Positions 53,865-62,891 of a DNA stretch of 64,000 nucleotides are shown piece by piece; position 1 is the first letter of the stretch, and each line of letters opens with the position of its first letter. Where the stretch lies: assembly GCA_001543385.1 (NCBI GenBank), contig LPNH01000004.1, positions 1 through 64,000 of the forward strand, in the 5' to 3' direction. This stretch comes from Candidatus Hemicellulosilyticus sp. P3 (GTDB taxonomy: Bacteria; Bacteroidota; Bacteroidia; Bacteroidales; P3). Both the position numbers and the translations under genes were made by a program. The notes under the pieces are model-generated. The model was not told the origin of the DNA and ran no database searches. It worked only from the letters and a program-made list of their open reading frames with translations.

Positions 53865-54216
53865 CCTGTTGTTCCTGTCTGCGGCCATGATACTGCCGGT
53901 GTCGTGCCGCAAAGATGAGCCCAAAAACTATGACGCCAATATGATTGTAGGGCTATGGCAGAAATCAGGCTCCAACGAGTACTGGCGTTATGACAGCAAC
54001 GGCAGAGGCAATTTCTGGGATGAAGACGACGATGTCCACGAGGGTGAAGGCACCCATTTCATCTGGTCGCTGTCGGACGACAGGTTGAGCCTGACATTTA
54101 CAGGCCAAATGGGGCAAGAGGTGCCGCGCGACTATAAAATATTGGAACTCACCTCGTCGCTCATGCGTCTTGAAGACGAGTATTACGGCAATGAGACAAC
54201 CTACTATAAGAAATGA
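53845..54216 (+). CDS. Small lipoprotein, lipocalin-like
   Basis: A 123-residue lipoprotein. The start at ATG 53845 overlaps the last codons of ftcD by 20 bases and gives a leader MKKSICSLLFLSAAMILPV with Cys in VSCRKDEPK. The rest fits a small beta-barrel of lipocalin type, with GLWQKSGSNEYWRYDSNGRG and LSLTFTGQMGQEV. It ends overlapping the AsmA-like start (ATGA). No function can be assigned. Confidence 0.75.
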   Translation: MKKSICSLLFLSAAMILPVSCRKDEPKNYDANMIVGLWQKSGSNEYWRYDSNGRGNFWDEDDDVHEGEGTHFIWSLSDDRLSLTFTGQMGQEVPRDYKILELTSSLMRLEDEYYGNETTYYKK

Positions 54217-57083
54217 ATAAAGGTGTCAAACTCACGCTGATCTCGTTGGGCTCGCTGCTGGGGCTGGTGTTGATTGTGGTGGGGGTCGCTTTGTGGCTGG
54301 TGTTCACCCCGTCGCGGCTCACCGCCATTGTGAACCGCCTGTCGGCGCAATACATACCTTGCGAGAGCCGTTTCCAGTCTGTCGACTTGACGCTGTTTTC
54401 CACCTATCCCGATCTGGGGTTGGAATTGCGCGATGTCGCATTGCTCAATCATCTTGACGGGGCGCCCGGCGACACACTGCTGTATGTGGGCAGGCTGGTG
54501 GTAGGAATAGACCTCAAGGCATATCTGACAAAACGCAATATTATTGTCAGGCAGTTGCAGCTCAACGACTCCAGGGTCAACCTCTTCGTCGATGCAGACG
54601 GCCGGGCCAACTACGATATCTTTCCTGCTTCCGACGACACTGCGGCCAGCACCTTCGTCTGGCCCGACAGCATATTGCTGCACTCCATCGCCATCCGCAA
54701 TCTGCAGGCGCAATGGGTGGACCGTCTCCATCAGACGGAGGCAAGTGTTTCAGGATTAGATGTCACCGCGGAAGGCGCATTGACGCACGGGAAGCTGCAG
54801 GCCCTGCTGGAGATCGGATGCGGCAGGCTGGCTTTTGCCCATGGACAGGCCGGCAGCGGCATGACGGTCCGTGCAGACGGTGTGGCGATAAGACTCGATG
54901 CAGCCGGCGACAACGAGGCGGCGAACGGTCGGCTGACATTCACATTGCCGCAGGCACAGTTGTGTCTCGCTGGGCGCGAATATTGCACCTACGCCACAGC
55001 AAGCCATGGTGACTTGATCGCCCTCGATGCACCGCTCCGGTTCTCCTTTGACAACCGGCGGCTGATGCTGGACACCGCATCTCTGACATTGGACGGACGT
55101 TATCGGGTGGATGTGGACGGAACGGTGGAGCTGCCTCAAGAACGACAGCCGATCTGCACAGACTTGGCTTTTTCCACCAACCGATGGGACGTGTCCGGAC
55201 TGTTGGCTTTGCTGCCTGCGGAATACACGGCATGGCGGCATGGCATGTCACTGGATGCCGTGGCACAACTGGACGGCTCGTGCAAGGGCGCTGTAGCCGA
55301 CAGCATTATGCCGCAGGTCGACGTCACGCTGCGTCTGTCCGAAGGCTATTGGGCCGACAGCCGCCTGTTGCCCGGTCCGGTGCGCGGTGTCGCAGGTACA
55401 GTCACTGCGCAGATGCGCCCCGCGGCGAAACATGCCGGGCGCCATACCGTCGCAGCGCAGGTGCGGAAGTTACGCGCCCGCTGGCAGAACAGCGAAGTGG
55501 TGCTGGATGCCGAGTCCGACGACCTGACAGGCCGCGTGCCTTTCAGCGCACATCTCAAAGCCCATGTACAATCCACCGACGTGGCACTGCTGTTGCCCGA
55601 CACGCTGCCTGTCACCTTCTCCGGTATGGCGGATCTGGACGTCAATGCCCATGCCACGCTGTCGCAGGTGCAACGGCAGGACTGGCAACACATACAGGCT
55701 CAGGTCTCGCTGGCCTTGGCCGATGTAGCGGTGCAGAACGACAGCCTGCATGTCAGCACGCCGGGCATCACCCTCGACGCCCGTCTGCTCGACGGCGGCG
55801 TGGCGCCGGCGCTGGCATTCAACATCGCCACAGCCATGCTGAATGCCTCGCATGGAATTATTGGCCTCAACAGCCGGCGTCTGTCATTGAGCGGCCGCGT
55901 CTGCTACGACCCTTCACATGACGAACTGTTGGATATGCTGCAGCCTGCACTCGCTGTCAACCTGCAGGAGGCCTCTGTCTACACCCCCGCGATTCAACAG
56001 GTGTTGCGTCTCAACACACTGAGACTGGACTACGCCGACGGACGATGCGACACAATCGACGCAAGCCTGGTGTGCGGTTTGTCTGACTATCAGCTGTCCG
56101 GACATGTCGACGGAATTGAGGATTATTTGTTGCGCGACGGCATGTTGCAGGGAAAACTCCGGTTTACATCCAATTACACGGATGTCGACCAGTTGATGTC
56201 TCTCTTCAACGGGTTGGGCACCGACAAGGACAGCCTCGACGCACAGCGTGCCGAGGCTCCGGCCACAGCCGACCCGTTCATTGTGCCCAAGAATGTCAAC
56301 ATTGCACTTAACACACACATCAGCAACTGTCTGGCGTTTGGCAACAGACTCTCCGACGTGGCCGGCGGCCTCACGGTCAACGACGGCACGGTCGTGCTCG
56401 ACCAGATGGGTTTCGTCTGCAAGGCGGCACGGATGCAGCTGACAGGGGTGTACCGTTCGCCGCGCTTCAACCACCTGTTTCTGGGGCTGGACTTCCATCT
56501 GCTCGACATTCAGATTGACGAACTGATAGATATGATTCCCACTATCGACACATTGGTGCCGATGCTCAAATCTTTCAAAGGAAATGCTGATTTTCATCTG
56601 GCGGCAGAGACCTATCTGACGGCCGGGTACAAACCCAAAATGAGCACCATGCTGGGCGCCGCCGCCATCAGCGGCAAAGACTTGGTGGTGCTTGACAATG
56701 AAACATTCGATAAGATTTCATCGCTGTTGATGTTCAAGAAGAAGACCGAGAACAAGATTGACAGTCTGGATGTGGAGATGACCGTTTTCCGCAATGAGTT
56801 GGAAGTGTTCCCGTTTCTGCTGAGCATGGACAAATATCAGGTCTGTGTGGCCGGCCGCCATACACTCGACAACCGGTGCAATTACCATCTGGAGCTGCTT
56901 AAGAGCCCGTTGCCGGTGCGGCTGGCTGTCGATGTCAAAGGCAGCCTTTCCAAACCGAAAATTGAATTGGGCAAGGTGCGCTATGCCAACCTGTTCAAAC
57001 CGGAAAAACAAAACAAGGTGCAGGAACGCACCATGGAAATCAAACGCCAAGTACGGCAGTCGCTGGAACGGAATGTACGATAG
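54213..57083 (+). CDS. AsmA-like protein
   Basis: A 956-residue membrane-anchored protein. One N-terminal transmembrane segment (about 7-30, LISLGSLLGLVLIVVGVAL) precedes a long periplasmic body. The N-terminal AsmA-like start reads FSTYPDLGLELRDVALLN. The C-terminal part has LLMFKKKTENKIDSLDVEMT and ends in a basic tail, the AsmA_2-like layout. In this family long beta-grooves bridge the periplasm and carry phospholipids to the outer membrane. It is coupled to the preceding lipoprotein. Length fits Bacteroidota AsmA proteins. Confidence 0.85.
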   Translation: MNKGVKLTLISLGSLLGLVLIVVGVALWLVFTPSRLTAIVNRLSAQYIPCESRFQSVDLTLFSTYPDLGLELRDVALLNHLDGAPGDTLLYVGRLVVGIDLKAYLTKRNIIVRQLQLNDSRVNLFVDADGRANYDIFPASDDTAASTFVWPDSILLHSIAIRNLQAQWVDRLHQTEASVSGLDVTAEGALTHGKLQALLEIGCGRLAFAHGQAGSGMTVRADGVAIRLDAAGDNEAANGRLTFTLPQAQLCLAGREYCTYATASHGDLIALDAPLRFSFDNRRLMLDTASLTLDGRYRVDVDGTVELPQERQPICTDLAFSTNRWDVSGLLALLPAEYTAWRHGMSLDAVAQLDGSCKGAVADSIMPQVDVTLRLSEGYWADSRLLPGPVRGVAGTVTAQMRPAAKHAGRHTVAAQVRKLRARWQNSEVVLDAESDDLTGRVPFSAHLKAHVQSTDVALLLPDTLPVTFSGMADLDVNAHATLSQVQRQDWQHIQAQVSLALADVAVQNDSLHVSTPGITLDARLLDGGVAPALAFNIATAMLNASHGIIGLNSRRLSLSGRVCYDPSHDELLDMLQPALAVNLQEASVYTPAIQQVLRLNTLRLDYADGRCDTIDASLVCGLSDYQLSGHVDGIEDYLLRDGMLQGKLRFTSNYTDVDQLMSLFNGLGTDKDSLDAQRAEAPATADPFIVPKNVNIALNTHISNCLAFGNRLSDVAGGLTVNDGTVVLDQMGFVCKAARMQLTGVYRSPRFNHLFLGLDFHLLDIQIDELIDMIPTIDTLVPMLKSFKGNADFHLAAETYLTAGYKPKMSTMLGAAAISGKDLVVLDNETFDKISSLLMFKKKTENKIDSLDVEMTVFRNELEVFPFLLSMDKYQVCVAGRHTLDNRCNYHLELLKSPLPVRLAVDVKGSLSKPKIELGKVRYANLFKPEKQNKVQERTMEIKRQVRQSLERNVR

Positions 57084-57118
57084 ACACTGTCTGTAGATTT
57101 GCGAATGCAATAATTATA

Positions 57119-57529
57119 ATGAAAAAAAGGTTCAATCCCATCAAGGACAAAAGTTCTCTCATCATTGACACACTGATGTCGTCGCCGGATATGCCTGCCG
57201 ATGAGACACTGCGGTTCAAGATACGGCTGGCTGTCGAAGAGACGGTGGAGAATGTTGTCCGTTATGCCTACGACGGCGGCATCGGCTGGCTGGAGGTCAG
57301 TACCGCCGTCGACACCGACGGCATGACCCTCTCTATCGAACTGCGCGATGCCGGCAGCCCGTTCAACCCCCTTGAACGAGAAGACCCGGACATCTCGCTG
57401 TCGGCCGAAGAACGGAAGATAGGCGGTCTGGGCATATACCTGTGCAAACAGCTGATGGACCAGGTGGAATACCGTTATGAGGATGGGTGCAACATATTGA
57501 CCATGACAAAGATTATCCCCGGGAAATAA
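57119..57529 (+). CDS. RsbW/SpoIIAB-like ATP-binding protein
   Basis: A 136-residue HATPase_c_2 domain. The N box is EETVENVVRYAYD near residue 41, the G1 box LRDAGSPFNPL near 77, and the G2 motif GGLGIYLCKQLMD near 102. These are the anti-sigma kinase fold that phosphorylates STAS antagonists. No STAS gene is in the window. A weak -7 element (TAGATTTG, 57094-57101) lies just upstream. It leads the signalling block with the SpoIIE phosphatase further on. Confidence 0.9.
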   Translation: MKKRFNPIKDKSSLIIDTLMSSPDMPADETLRFKIRLAVEETVENVVRYAYDGGIGWLEVSTAVDTDGMTLSIELRDAGSPFNPLEREDPDISLSAEERKIGGLGIYLCKQLMDQVEYRYEDGCNILTMTKIIPGK

Positions 57530-57538
57530 ACCGTTGCC

Positions 57539-58387
57539 ATGTATCAGAGTGGGGATATTGAACTTTCCGGCCTGCTGCAGCGGCAACTGCTGCCATTGGC
57601 CAGTGTGGCCAACGCCCGTCAACTGGGAGGCTACCGCATGGCCGACGGACGACGGGTGCGGGACAACCTGCTGTTGCGTGGCGGCAGTCTGGCAGCCCTC
57701 TCACCCGACGACCTGACACGGCTGCGCGACACATACCGCCTCCGGCTTGTCTTCGATTTCCGCTCCGAGATCGAGACGCGCCTGGCGCCTGACCGGAAAG
57801 TGGCTGGATCCCGCTATATATGGCTGCCTGTCATTGATCCCGACACCGAAAAACCCGTCAACAGCAATTTGCCCTCCGAGGCCTATAACAACTTGCCCGG
57901 CTTTCTGGTGCAGCATGCATCGGACCCTCGTGTGCAACAGGTTGCACGCAATATGTACACGGAAACGGTGCTGAACGAGTATTCACAACTACAGTATGCC
58001 GCCTTTTTCGAGATGCTGGTCGATGCACCGGAGGGTGCCGTCTATTGGCATTGTGCCCAAGGAAAAGACCGCACCGGTCTGGCCGCCGCATTGCTGCTCG
58101 CCGCGTTGGGTGCCGACCGCGAGACCATATTGCGCGACTACGAGCTGTCCAATGTATATTATCGTGCCGACGTGGAGCCGGTGCTGAGGCAGGTGACGGC
58201 GGATGGCGGCGGTGACGCCGAGAGACAGACTGTAATAGCGTTTTTGGGCGCCCATGTCGGTTTTTTTGACCGGGCGCTCACCGTTGTCGAACGGAAATAC
58301 GGCTCGTTGACGGACTATCTGACAGGCCCGCTGTGCCTTACCGGAAACGATATCGATACACTCCGGGGCAAGTATCTGGAAAAATGA
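57539..58387 (+). CDS. Tyrosine/dual-specificity protein phosphatase (Y_phosphatase3 type)
   Basis: A 282-residue phosphatase. ANARQLGGYRMADGRRVR and LLRGGSLAALSPDDL open the conserved Y_phosphatase3 region. The aspartate-bearing DFRSEIET is near 73-80. The catalytic P-loop is HCAQGKDRTG, with Cys172 and Arg178 (CX5R). Members remove phosphate from Tyr/Ser/Thr or from phosphoinositides. Nine bases separate it from the RsbW-like gene. Its substrate in this cluster is unknown. Confidence 0.92.
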   Translation: MYQSGDIELSGLLQRQLLPLASVANARQLGGYRMADGRRVRDNLLLRGGSLAALSPDDLTRLRDTYRLRLVFDFRSEIETRLAPDRKVAGSRYIWLPVIDPDTEKPVNSNLPSEAYNNLPGFLVQHASDPRVQQVARNMYTETVLNEYSQLQYAAFFEMLVDAPEGAVYWHCAQGKDRTGLAAALLLAALGADRETILRDYELSNVYYRADVEPVLRQVTADGGGDAERQTVIAFLGAHVGFFDRALTVVERKYGSLTDYLTGPLCLTGNDIDTLRGKYLEK

Positions 58388-58440
58388 AACACATCGGCAT
58401 GCACACCAGTTTATAGTAATTATTTCTCACTGCAATACGG

Positions 58441-59529
58441 ATGGAACAATACGGATTAGACCTGCATGGGCAAATGATATTGGAAGCATACCGTTCCGAC
58501 ATGGCTGTCTTCGAAAAGATGCGTCAGTTCATCGACTCGCAGCTTCACGGCATTGTGGAGGACAACGGTCTTTACGTGACGGCCATCGAGTCGCGCGTCA
58601 AGAGCGAGCAGAGTCTGGCGGGCAAGTTACAGCTGAAAGGAAGTAAATATGCATCTTTGTCGGATATAACAGATATACTTGGTGCCCGTGTGGTGGCATT
58701 CTATTCCGACGAGGTGGACAAGATTGCCGCCTTGATAGAGACCCGGTTCGACGTCGACTGGGATAATTCGGTGGACAAACGCAAACTGCTGGAACTGGAC
58801 CGCTTCGGCTACCGCTCTCTTCACTATGTCTGCCACATCCCACCCAGCCTGTTTGCCGATGAGTCAATGCCGCAACTGAATGAATACCGTTTCGAGATAC
58901 AGATGCGCACCGCCTTGCAGCACGTGTGGGCCACCATGTATCACGACACAGGGTACAAGTCGGGCATGGAGATCCCCAAGACTTATTTGCGCAGCCTGAA
59001 CCGTATGGCGGGATTACTGGAGATTGCCGATGAGGAGTTCTCGAAACTGCGCATCAAAATCAACGACTACCGGCGACAGGTTCACGCCTTGGTGGCCGAC
59101 GGCAATTTCGATGCCGTCAACTTAGACGGCGACAGTTTTAACAATTACTTGGCGTTGAATCCGTTCAAATATCTCATTGAGAAGATTGCTTCAATCAATC
59201 AGGCCGAAATATACCAAGACACATTGCGGCCCTATCTTCCTGTGATGCAGGGGATGGGTTTCAAGACCTTGGGCGATGTGGAGCGGATGCGGTTTGAGTG
59301 CAGCGAGTACGCCTATCAGCTGGCATTGCATCAGTTGGCCACCACCGATATCGACATTGTGGCGCTGTCGCTGTCGCTTCAGAACCTATGCATTGTCCAT
59401 ATCTACAAGCAAGGTGGCGGTATCGACGGCCTGTTGCATTTCTATAATATGCTGTTTGGCGATAACGGCTACAACGCGACACGGGCACACCGCACTCTTG
59501 AACAACTGGATAAAATTAACATTGTATGA
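58441..59529 (+). CDS. RelA/SpoT-type alarmone synthetase
   Basis: A 362-residue single-domain synthetase. Active-site motifs are complete: R52 and K54 in ESRVKSEQSLAGKL, TDILGARVVAF, Y124-R-S-L-H128 in GYRSLHYV for the guanosine ring, and E152/Q154 in FEIQMRTALQHVWATMYHD for catalysis. There is no HD hydrolase or TGS/ACT region, so it is a small alarmone synthetase, though about 100 residues longer than typical SAS enzymes because of a C-terminal helical extension. Its last codons overlap the hydrolase-kinase gene (ATGA). It should make (p)ppGpp or a relative. Confidence 0.93.
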   Translation: MEQYGLDLHGQMILEAYRSDMAVFEKMRQFIDSQLHGIVEDNGLYVTAIESRVKSEQSLAGKLQLKGSKYASLSDITDILGARVVAFYSDEVDKIAALIETRFDVDWDNSVDKRKLLELDRFGYRSLHYVCHIPPSLFADESMPQLNEYRFEIQMRTALQHVWATMYHDTGYKSGMEIPKTYLRSLNRMAGLLEIADEEFSKLRIKINDYRRQVHALVADGNFDAVNLDGDSFNNYLALNPFKYLIEKIASINQAEIYQDTLRPYLPVMQGMGFKTLGDVERMRFECSEYAYQLALHQLATTDIDIVALSLSLQNLCIVHIYKQGGGIDGLLHFYNMLFGDNGYNATRAHRTLEQLDKINIV

Positions 59530-60929
59530 GTGAAAATTTTATAGATTCGTCGTTGCTGGACCGCGCCATCTGCTTCGCAGTCCAAGCCCATGCCGGCACC
59601 GAACGCCGGGGCAAAGGCTTCCCCTATATCGTCCATCCGCTTGAGGTGGTTTCGATTGTGGCCGGACTGACGGCGGACCAAGAGCTATTGGCGGCGGCAG
59701 TGCTGCACGACACGGTGGAGGACACCGACACTTCGCTAGAGACGTTGCAAAACGAGTTCGGTGCCCGTGTGGCGTCGGTGGTCGGATATGAGACAGCGCC
59801 CAAACAGAAGGGGTTGTCCTGGCGCGAACGCAAACAGGTGCAACTCGACTTGCTGCATGCCGCCCCGCGAGAGGGGAAAATAGTGGCGATAGGCGACAAG
59901 TTGTCCAACATGCGTGCCATCGCCGCTGACTACCGACGGATGGGCGACAACCTGTGGGGCCGCTTCCATGCCCCGGGCGGTAAGTCGGACATTGAGTGGT
60001 ACTATCGTGGCCTGGCTGTGGCGCTCAGTGTGCTGGCCGGCACGGATGCTTACACGGAGTTCACCGACCGCCTGGCGGAGGTGTTCGGTCCCCCGAAGCC
60101 CGAACGGATCGACATGGCCGAATATGAGGAAAGCGGCGACGGCTACACTGCCACAAGCTATAACCACCGTGACGGACGTCGCATGATTAAACTCTATGCC
60201 GATTTCATCCCGTCACACGTGCCCATGCAAGAGTTGCAGCGCACATGGACCGTGCTCAACATGGGACTTCATGTGCCACGGGCCTACCGTATGGTCACCG
60301 ATGGAAAAAGGGTAGGGGTGGAGTTTGAGCGCATCGCCCCCAAGCGTTCATTTGCCCGCGCCATATCGCAGCAGCCCGACCGCTTGGAGCACTATGCCGT
60401 GGCTTTCGCCCGCGAATGCCGCAAACTGCACGGCACCCAGTGCAACACAAATCTGCTGGAGCCGGCTGTCGACTATTTCCGTCAAGACGTAGCCAAGGCC
60501 AAGAAAATCGACAATGAACTTAAGCGTCGTATCGACGGTTTCCTGTGCAGTGTCCCGTCAGACGTCACTTGCCTTCACGGCGATCTCCATATCGGCAATA
60601 TCATCACCAATGACACAGAAAATTGGTGGATAGACCTGGGCGATTTCCGCTACGGCAGCCCTTGGTTTGATTTGGGCATGTTCAACATGGCCTGCAATGT
60701 CATCCCCGATGACCTGGCCATGCACCTCTATCATATTCCAAAATCAGCCATGCAGGAGGTTTGGCGCATTTTTATACGCGAATATTTCGAATCGGAACCG
60801 GCTATGTCGATAGAAGAAGTGGAGCGCAAAGTGAAGCCTTACACAGCACTGTATCAATTGCACTTCGGTGAGATGGACGAACTGCACCCGCCCATGCGCG
60901 AATACATAGAAAAGGCTTTTGCCGACTGA
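59526..60929 (+). CDS. Fusion of SpoT-like HD hydrolase and aminoglycoside-phosphotransferase-like kinase
   Basis: A 467-residue two-domain protein. Residues 1-190 are a Mesh1/SpoT-like HD domain with H37 (YIVHPLE), H61-D62 (LHDTVEDT) and D124 (GDKLSNMRA), the metal ligands for pyrophosphohydrolase action. Residues 215-467 resemble the APH/choline kinase fold with HGDLHIGNI at 351-359 (catalytic D353) and a magnesium site IDLGDFRYG near 369-377. The HD part likely clears the alarmone made by the overlapping synthetase. The kinase substrate is unknown. The fusion is not the usual bifunctional Rel layout. Confidence 0.88.
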   Translation: MSENFIDSSLLDRAICFAVQAHAGTERRGKGFPYIVHPLEVVSIVAGLTADQELLAAAVLHDTVEDTDTSLETLQNEFGARVASVVGYETAPKQKGLSWRERKQVQLDLLHAAPREGKIVAIGDKLSNMRAIAADYRRMGDNLWGRFHAPGGKSDIEWYYRGLAVALSVLAGTDAYTEFTDRLAEVFGPPKPERIDMAEYEESGDGYTATSYNHRDGRRMIKLYADFIPSHVPMQELQRTWTVLNMGLHVPRAYRMVTDGKRVGVEFERIAPKRSFARAISQQPDRLEHYAVAFARECRKLHGTQCNTNLLEPAVDYFRQDVAKAKKIDNELKRRIDGFLCSVPSDVTCLHGDLHIGNIITNDTENWWIDLGDFRYGSPWFDLGMFNMACNVIPDDLAMHLYHIPKSAMQEVWRIFIREYFESEPAMSIEEVERKVKPYTALYQLHFGEMDELHPPMREYIEKAFAD

Positions 60930-60983
60930 ATCCCTGTTCAATCCAGAATCATCTGTCCCTATACAAAAAAAACAACCCGAACC

Positions 60984-62873
60984 TTGAAATTAGCCAGTAA
61001 ATCCTTATCCACCCGTATCAGCCTCAATGTGCTGTTCATCGTCTCCGTACTTTTTATCATCTCGATAGCGGTGGTCGCCGTCTCGTCGCATAAACTGATT
61101 GCAGACGAGGCTAACAAGTCGGCCCAGCATCTGCTCGACGCCACTTCGGCTGAACTTGAGAAAACGCTCAAGGAAGTGGAATTCACCACCAACTCCATGA
61201 GTTGGTTGGTCCGGGAACATCTGGACGACAGCGCCTATCTTTGCCGCATCATCAGCCAGATGACGAAAGAGAATGCAACCATCATCGGCTCAGCGGTCGC
61301 GTTGCGTCCCGGCTATCTCAAAGACCGGCAGCACTACATGCTCTACGGCTACCGCGATGCGGACCATGACACCTGCTTCATCAACCAACTGGCCGGCACA
61401 GGCTACGACTATGCCGGCATGGAATGGTATACCTCAGCCGCCCGTTCGCTCACTCCCACATGGAGCGAACCCTACTTCGACGCCGGCGGAGGCAACTGCA
61501 TGATGTCCACTTACAGTGTGCCCCTGCTGGACGGAAATGGACAGCTTGCCGCCATATTCACAGCCGACATCTCGCTGGAGTGGACCTCTCGCATGGTGGC
61601 AGCCATCAAGCCCTACCCACACTCCCAAGCCACCTTGGTCAGCCGCAAGGGCGCCTATATCGGATCGGAAAAGATAGCCTATCTTTCGGGACAGGATCTA
61701 TTGACCACTTCACGCGCAACCGGCAACAAGGCCATCGTGTCCGTCGCCGAGGCGATGCTGCGCGGCGACAGCGGCACAATGCATTTCCGCCACAACGGCA
61801 TCACCTCTTTCTGTGTGTTCACCCCATTGGAGAACGGCTGGAGCCTGAGTGTCATGTCGGAGTACCGTGATGTGCTGCGCCGCACCTCGCAAATGAATAT
61901 GGTGCTGATTTTCGTGGGACTGATGGGGTTGCTGGTTTTGTTCATCTTGCTCTATCGGACCATCCGTCATCTGACACAACCCATCACCGACCTGTCGGTT
62001 TCGGCAATGAATATGGCCAAAGGCAATTTCAACACCAAGCTGGTGGAGGTGAACACCAACGACGAAATGCGCATGTTGCGCGATTCATTTGCTTATATGC
62101 AGCAGACAATCAATCAGTATATCTCCGAGTTGCGCACCACCACCGCATCGCAACAACGCCTCGAGAGCGAACTGAATGTGGCGCGGGGCATCCAGGAGGG
62201 TATGCTCCCGAAGAACTTCCCGGACAACCTCTATGCCATGCTATCACCCGCCAAAGAGGTGGGAGGGGACCTGTATGACTTCTCCGTGTTGAACGGAAAA
62301 ATATATTTCACCATGGGCGACGTGTCGGGGAAAGGTGTCCCGGCCGCATTGATTATGGCTATGACACGCGCCGCATTCAGCTTTCTTTCGAGCATGAACT
62401 ACACGATGACTCAAATCGTGTCTATCATGAATAAAAGCCTTTCCGAAGGAAATGACCGCAATATGTTCTGCACGCTCTTCGCCGGATGCTACGACACCGG
62501 AACGCATGAACTGCATTTTTGCAATGCCGGCCACAACCCCATCATCGTGCTGCCGCCGCAAGGCGCGCCTTATTACCTCAAAGCCAAGTCAAACTTGGCT
62601 CTGGGTCTGATATCCGACTTCCCTTATCAGGGTGAAAGCCTGACGTTGCAACCCGGCACCCGGCTGCTGCTCTACACCGACGGTGTCACAGAGGCGGAGA
62701 CAGCCGGGAAAGAGCTGTTTGGCGAAGATCGCCTGTTGTCCGAAGCCGCCCGTTTGACCCGAACCGCCGCCACTCCGCACGAGATGGTCGAAGGCATCTA
62801 CGAGGCTGTCAGGGAATTTGTGGCCGGCAATGCGCAAAACGACGATATCACAATCCTGTCTGTCAGCTTATAA
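60984..62873 (+). CDS. SpoIIE family phosphatase with Cache sensor and HAMP
   Basis: A 629-residue membrane protein; the start is TTG 60984, since no ATG precedes the first helix. TM1 is at about 12-38. A periplasmic Cache domain (40-300) contains GYDYAGMEWYTSAARS. TM2 (about 305-327) is followed by HAMP (LTQPITDLSVSAMNMAKGNF). The PP2C/SpoIIE domain from about 400 has EVGGDLYDF, GDVSGKGVPAALIMAM, and CNAGHNPIIVLPP. In partner-switching systems it dephosphorylates STAS proteins. This ties an outside signal to the RsbW-like protein. The sequence lacks a STAS partner gene. Confidence 0.93.
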   Translation: MKLASKSLSTRISLNVLFIVSVLFIISIAVVAVSSHKLIADEANKSAQHLLDATSAELEKTLKEVEFTTNSMSWLVREHLDDSAYLCRIISQMTKENATIIGSAVALRPGYLKDRQHYMLYGYRDADHDTCFINQLAGTGYDYAGMEWYTSAARSLTPTWSEPYFDAGGGNCMMSTYSVPLLDGNGQLAAIFTADISLEWTSRMVAAIKPYPHSQATLVSRKGAYIGSEKIAYLSGQDLLTTSRATGNKAIVSVAEAMLRGDSGTMHFRHNGITSFCVFTPLENGWSLSVMSEYRDVLRRTSQMNMVLIFVGLMGLLVLFILLYRTIRHLTQPITDLSVSAMNMAKGNFNTKLVEVNTNDEMRMLRDSFAYMQQTINQYISELRTTTASQQRLESELNVARGIQEGMLPKNFPDNLYAMLSPAKEVGGDLYDFSVLNGKIYFTMGDVSGKGVPAALIMAMTRAAFSFLSSMNYTMTQIVSIMNKSLSEGNDRNMFCTLFAGCYDTGTHELHFCNAGHNPIIVLPPQGAPYYLKAKSNLALGLISDFPYQGESLTLQPGTRLLLYTDGVTEAETAGKELFGEDRLLSEAARLTRTAATPHEMVEGIYEAVREFVAGNAQNDDITILSVSL

Positions 62874-62891
62874 TCACCTTTCGCACCACTC

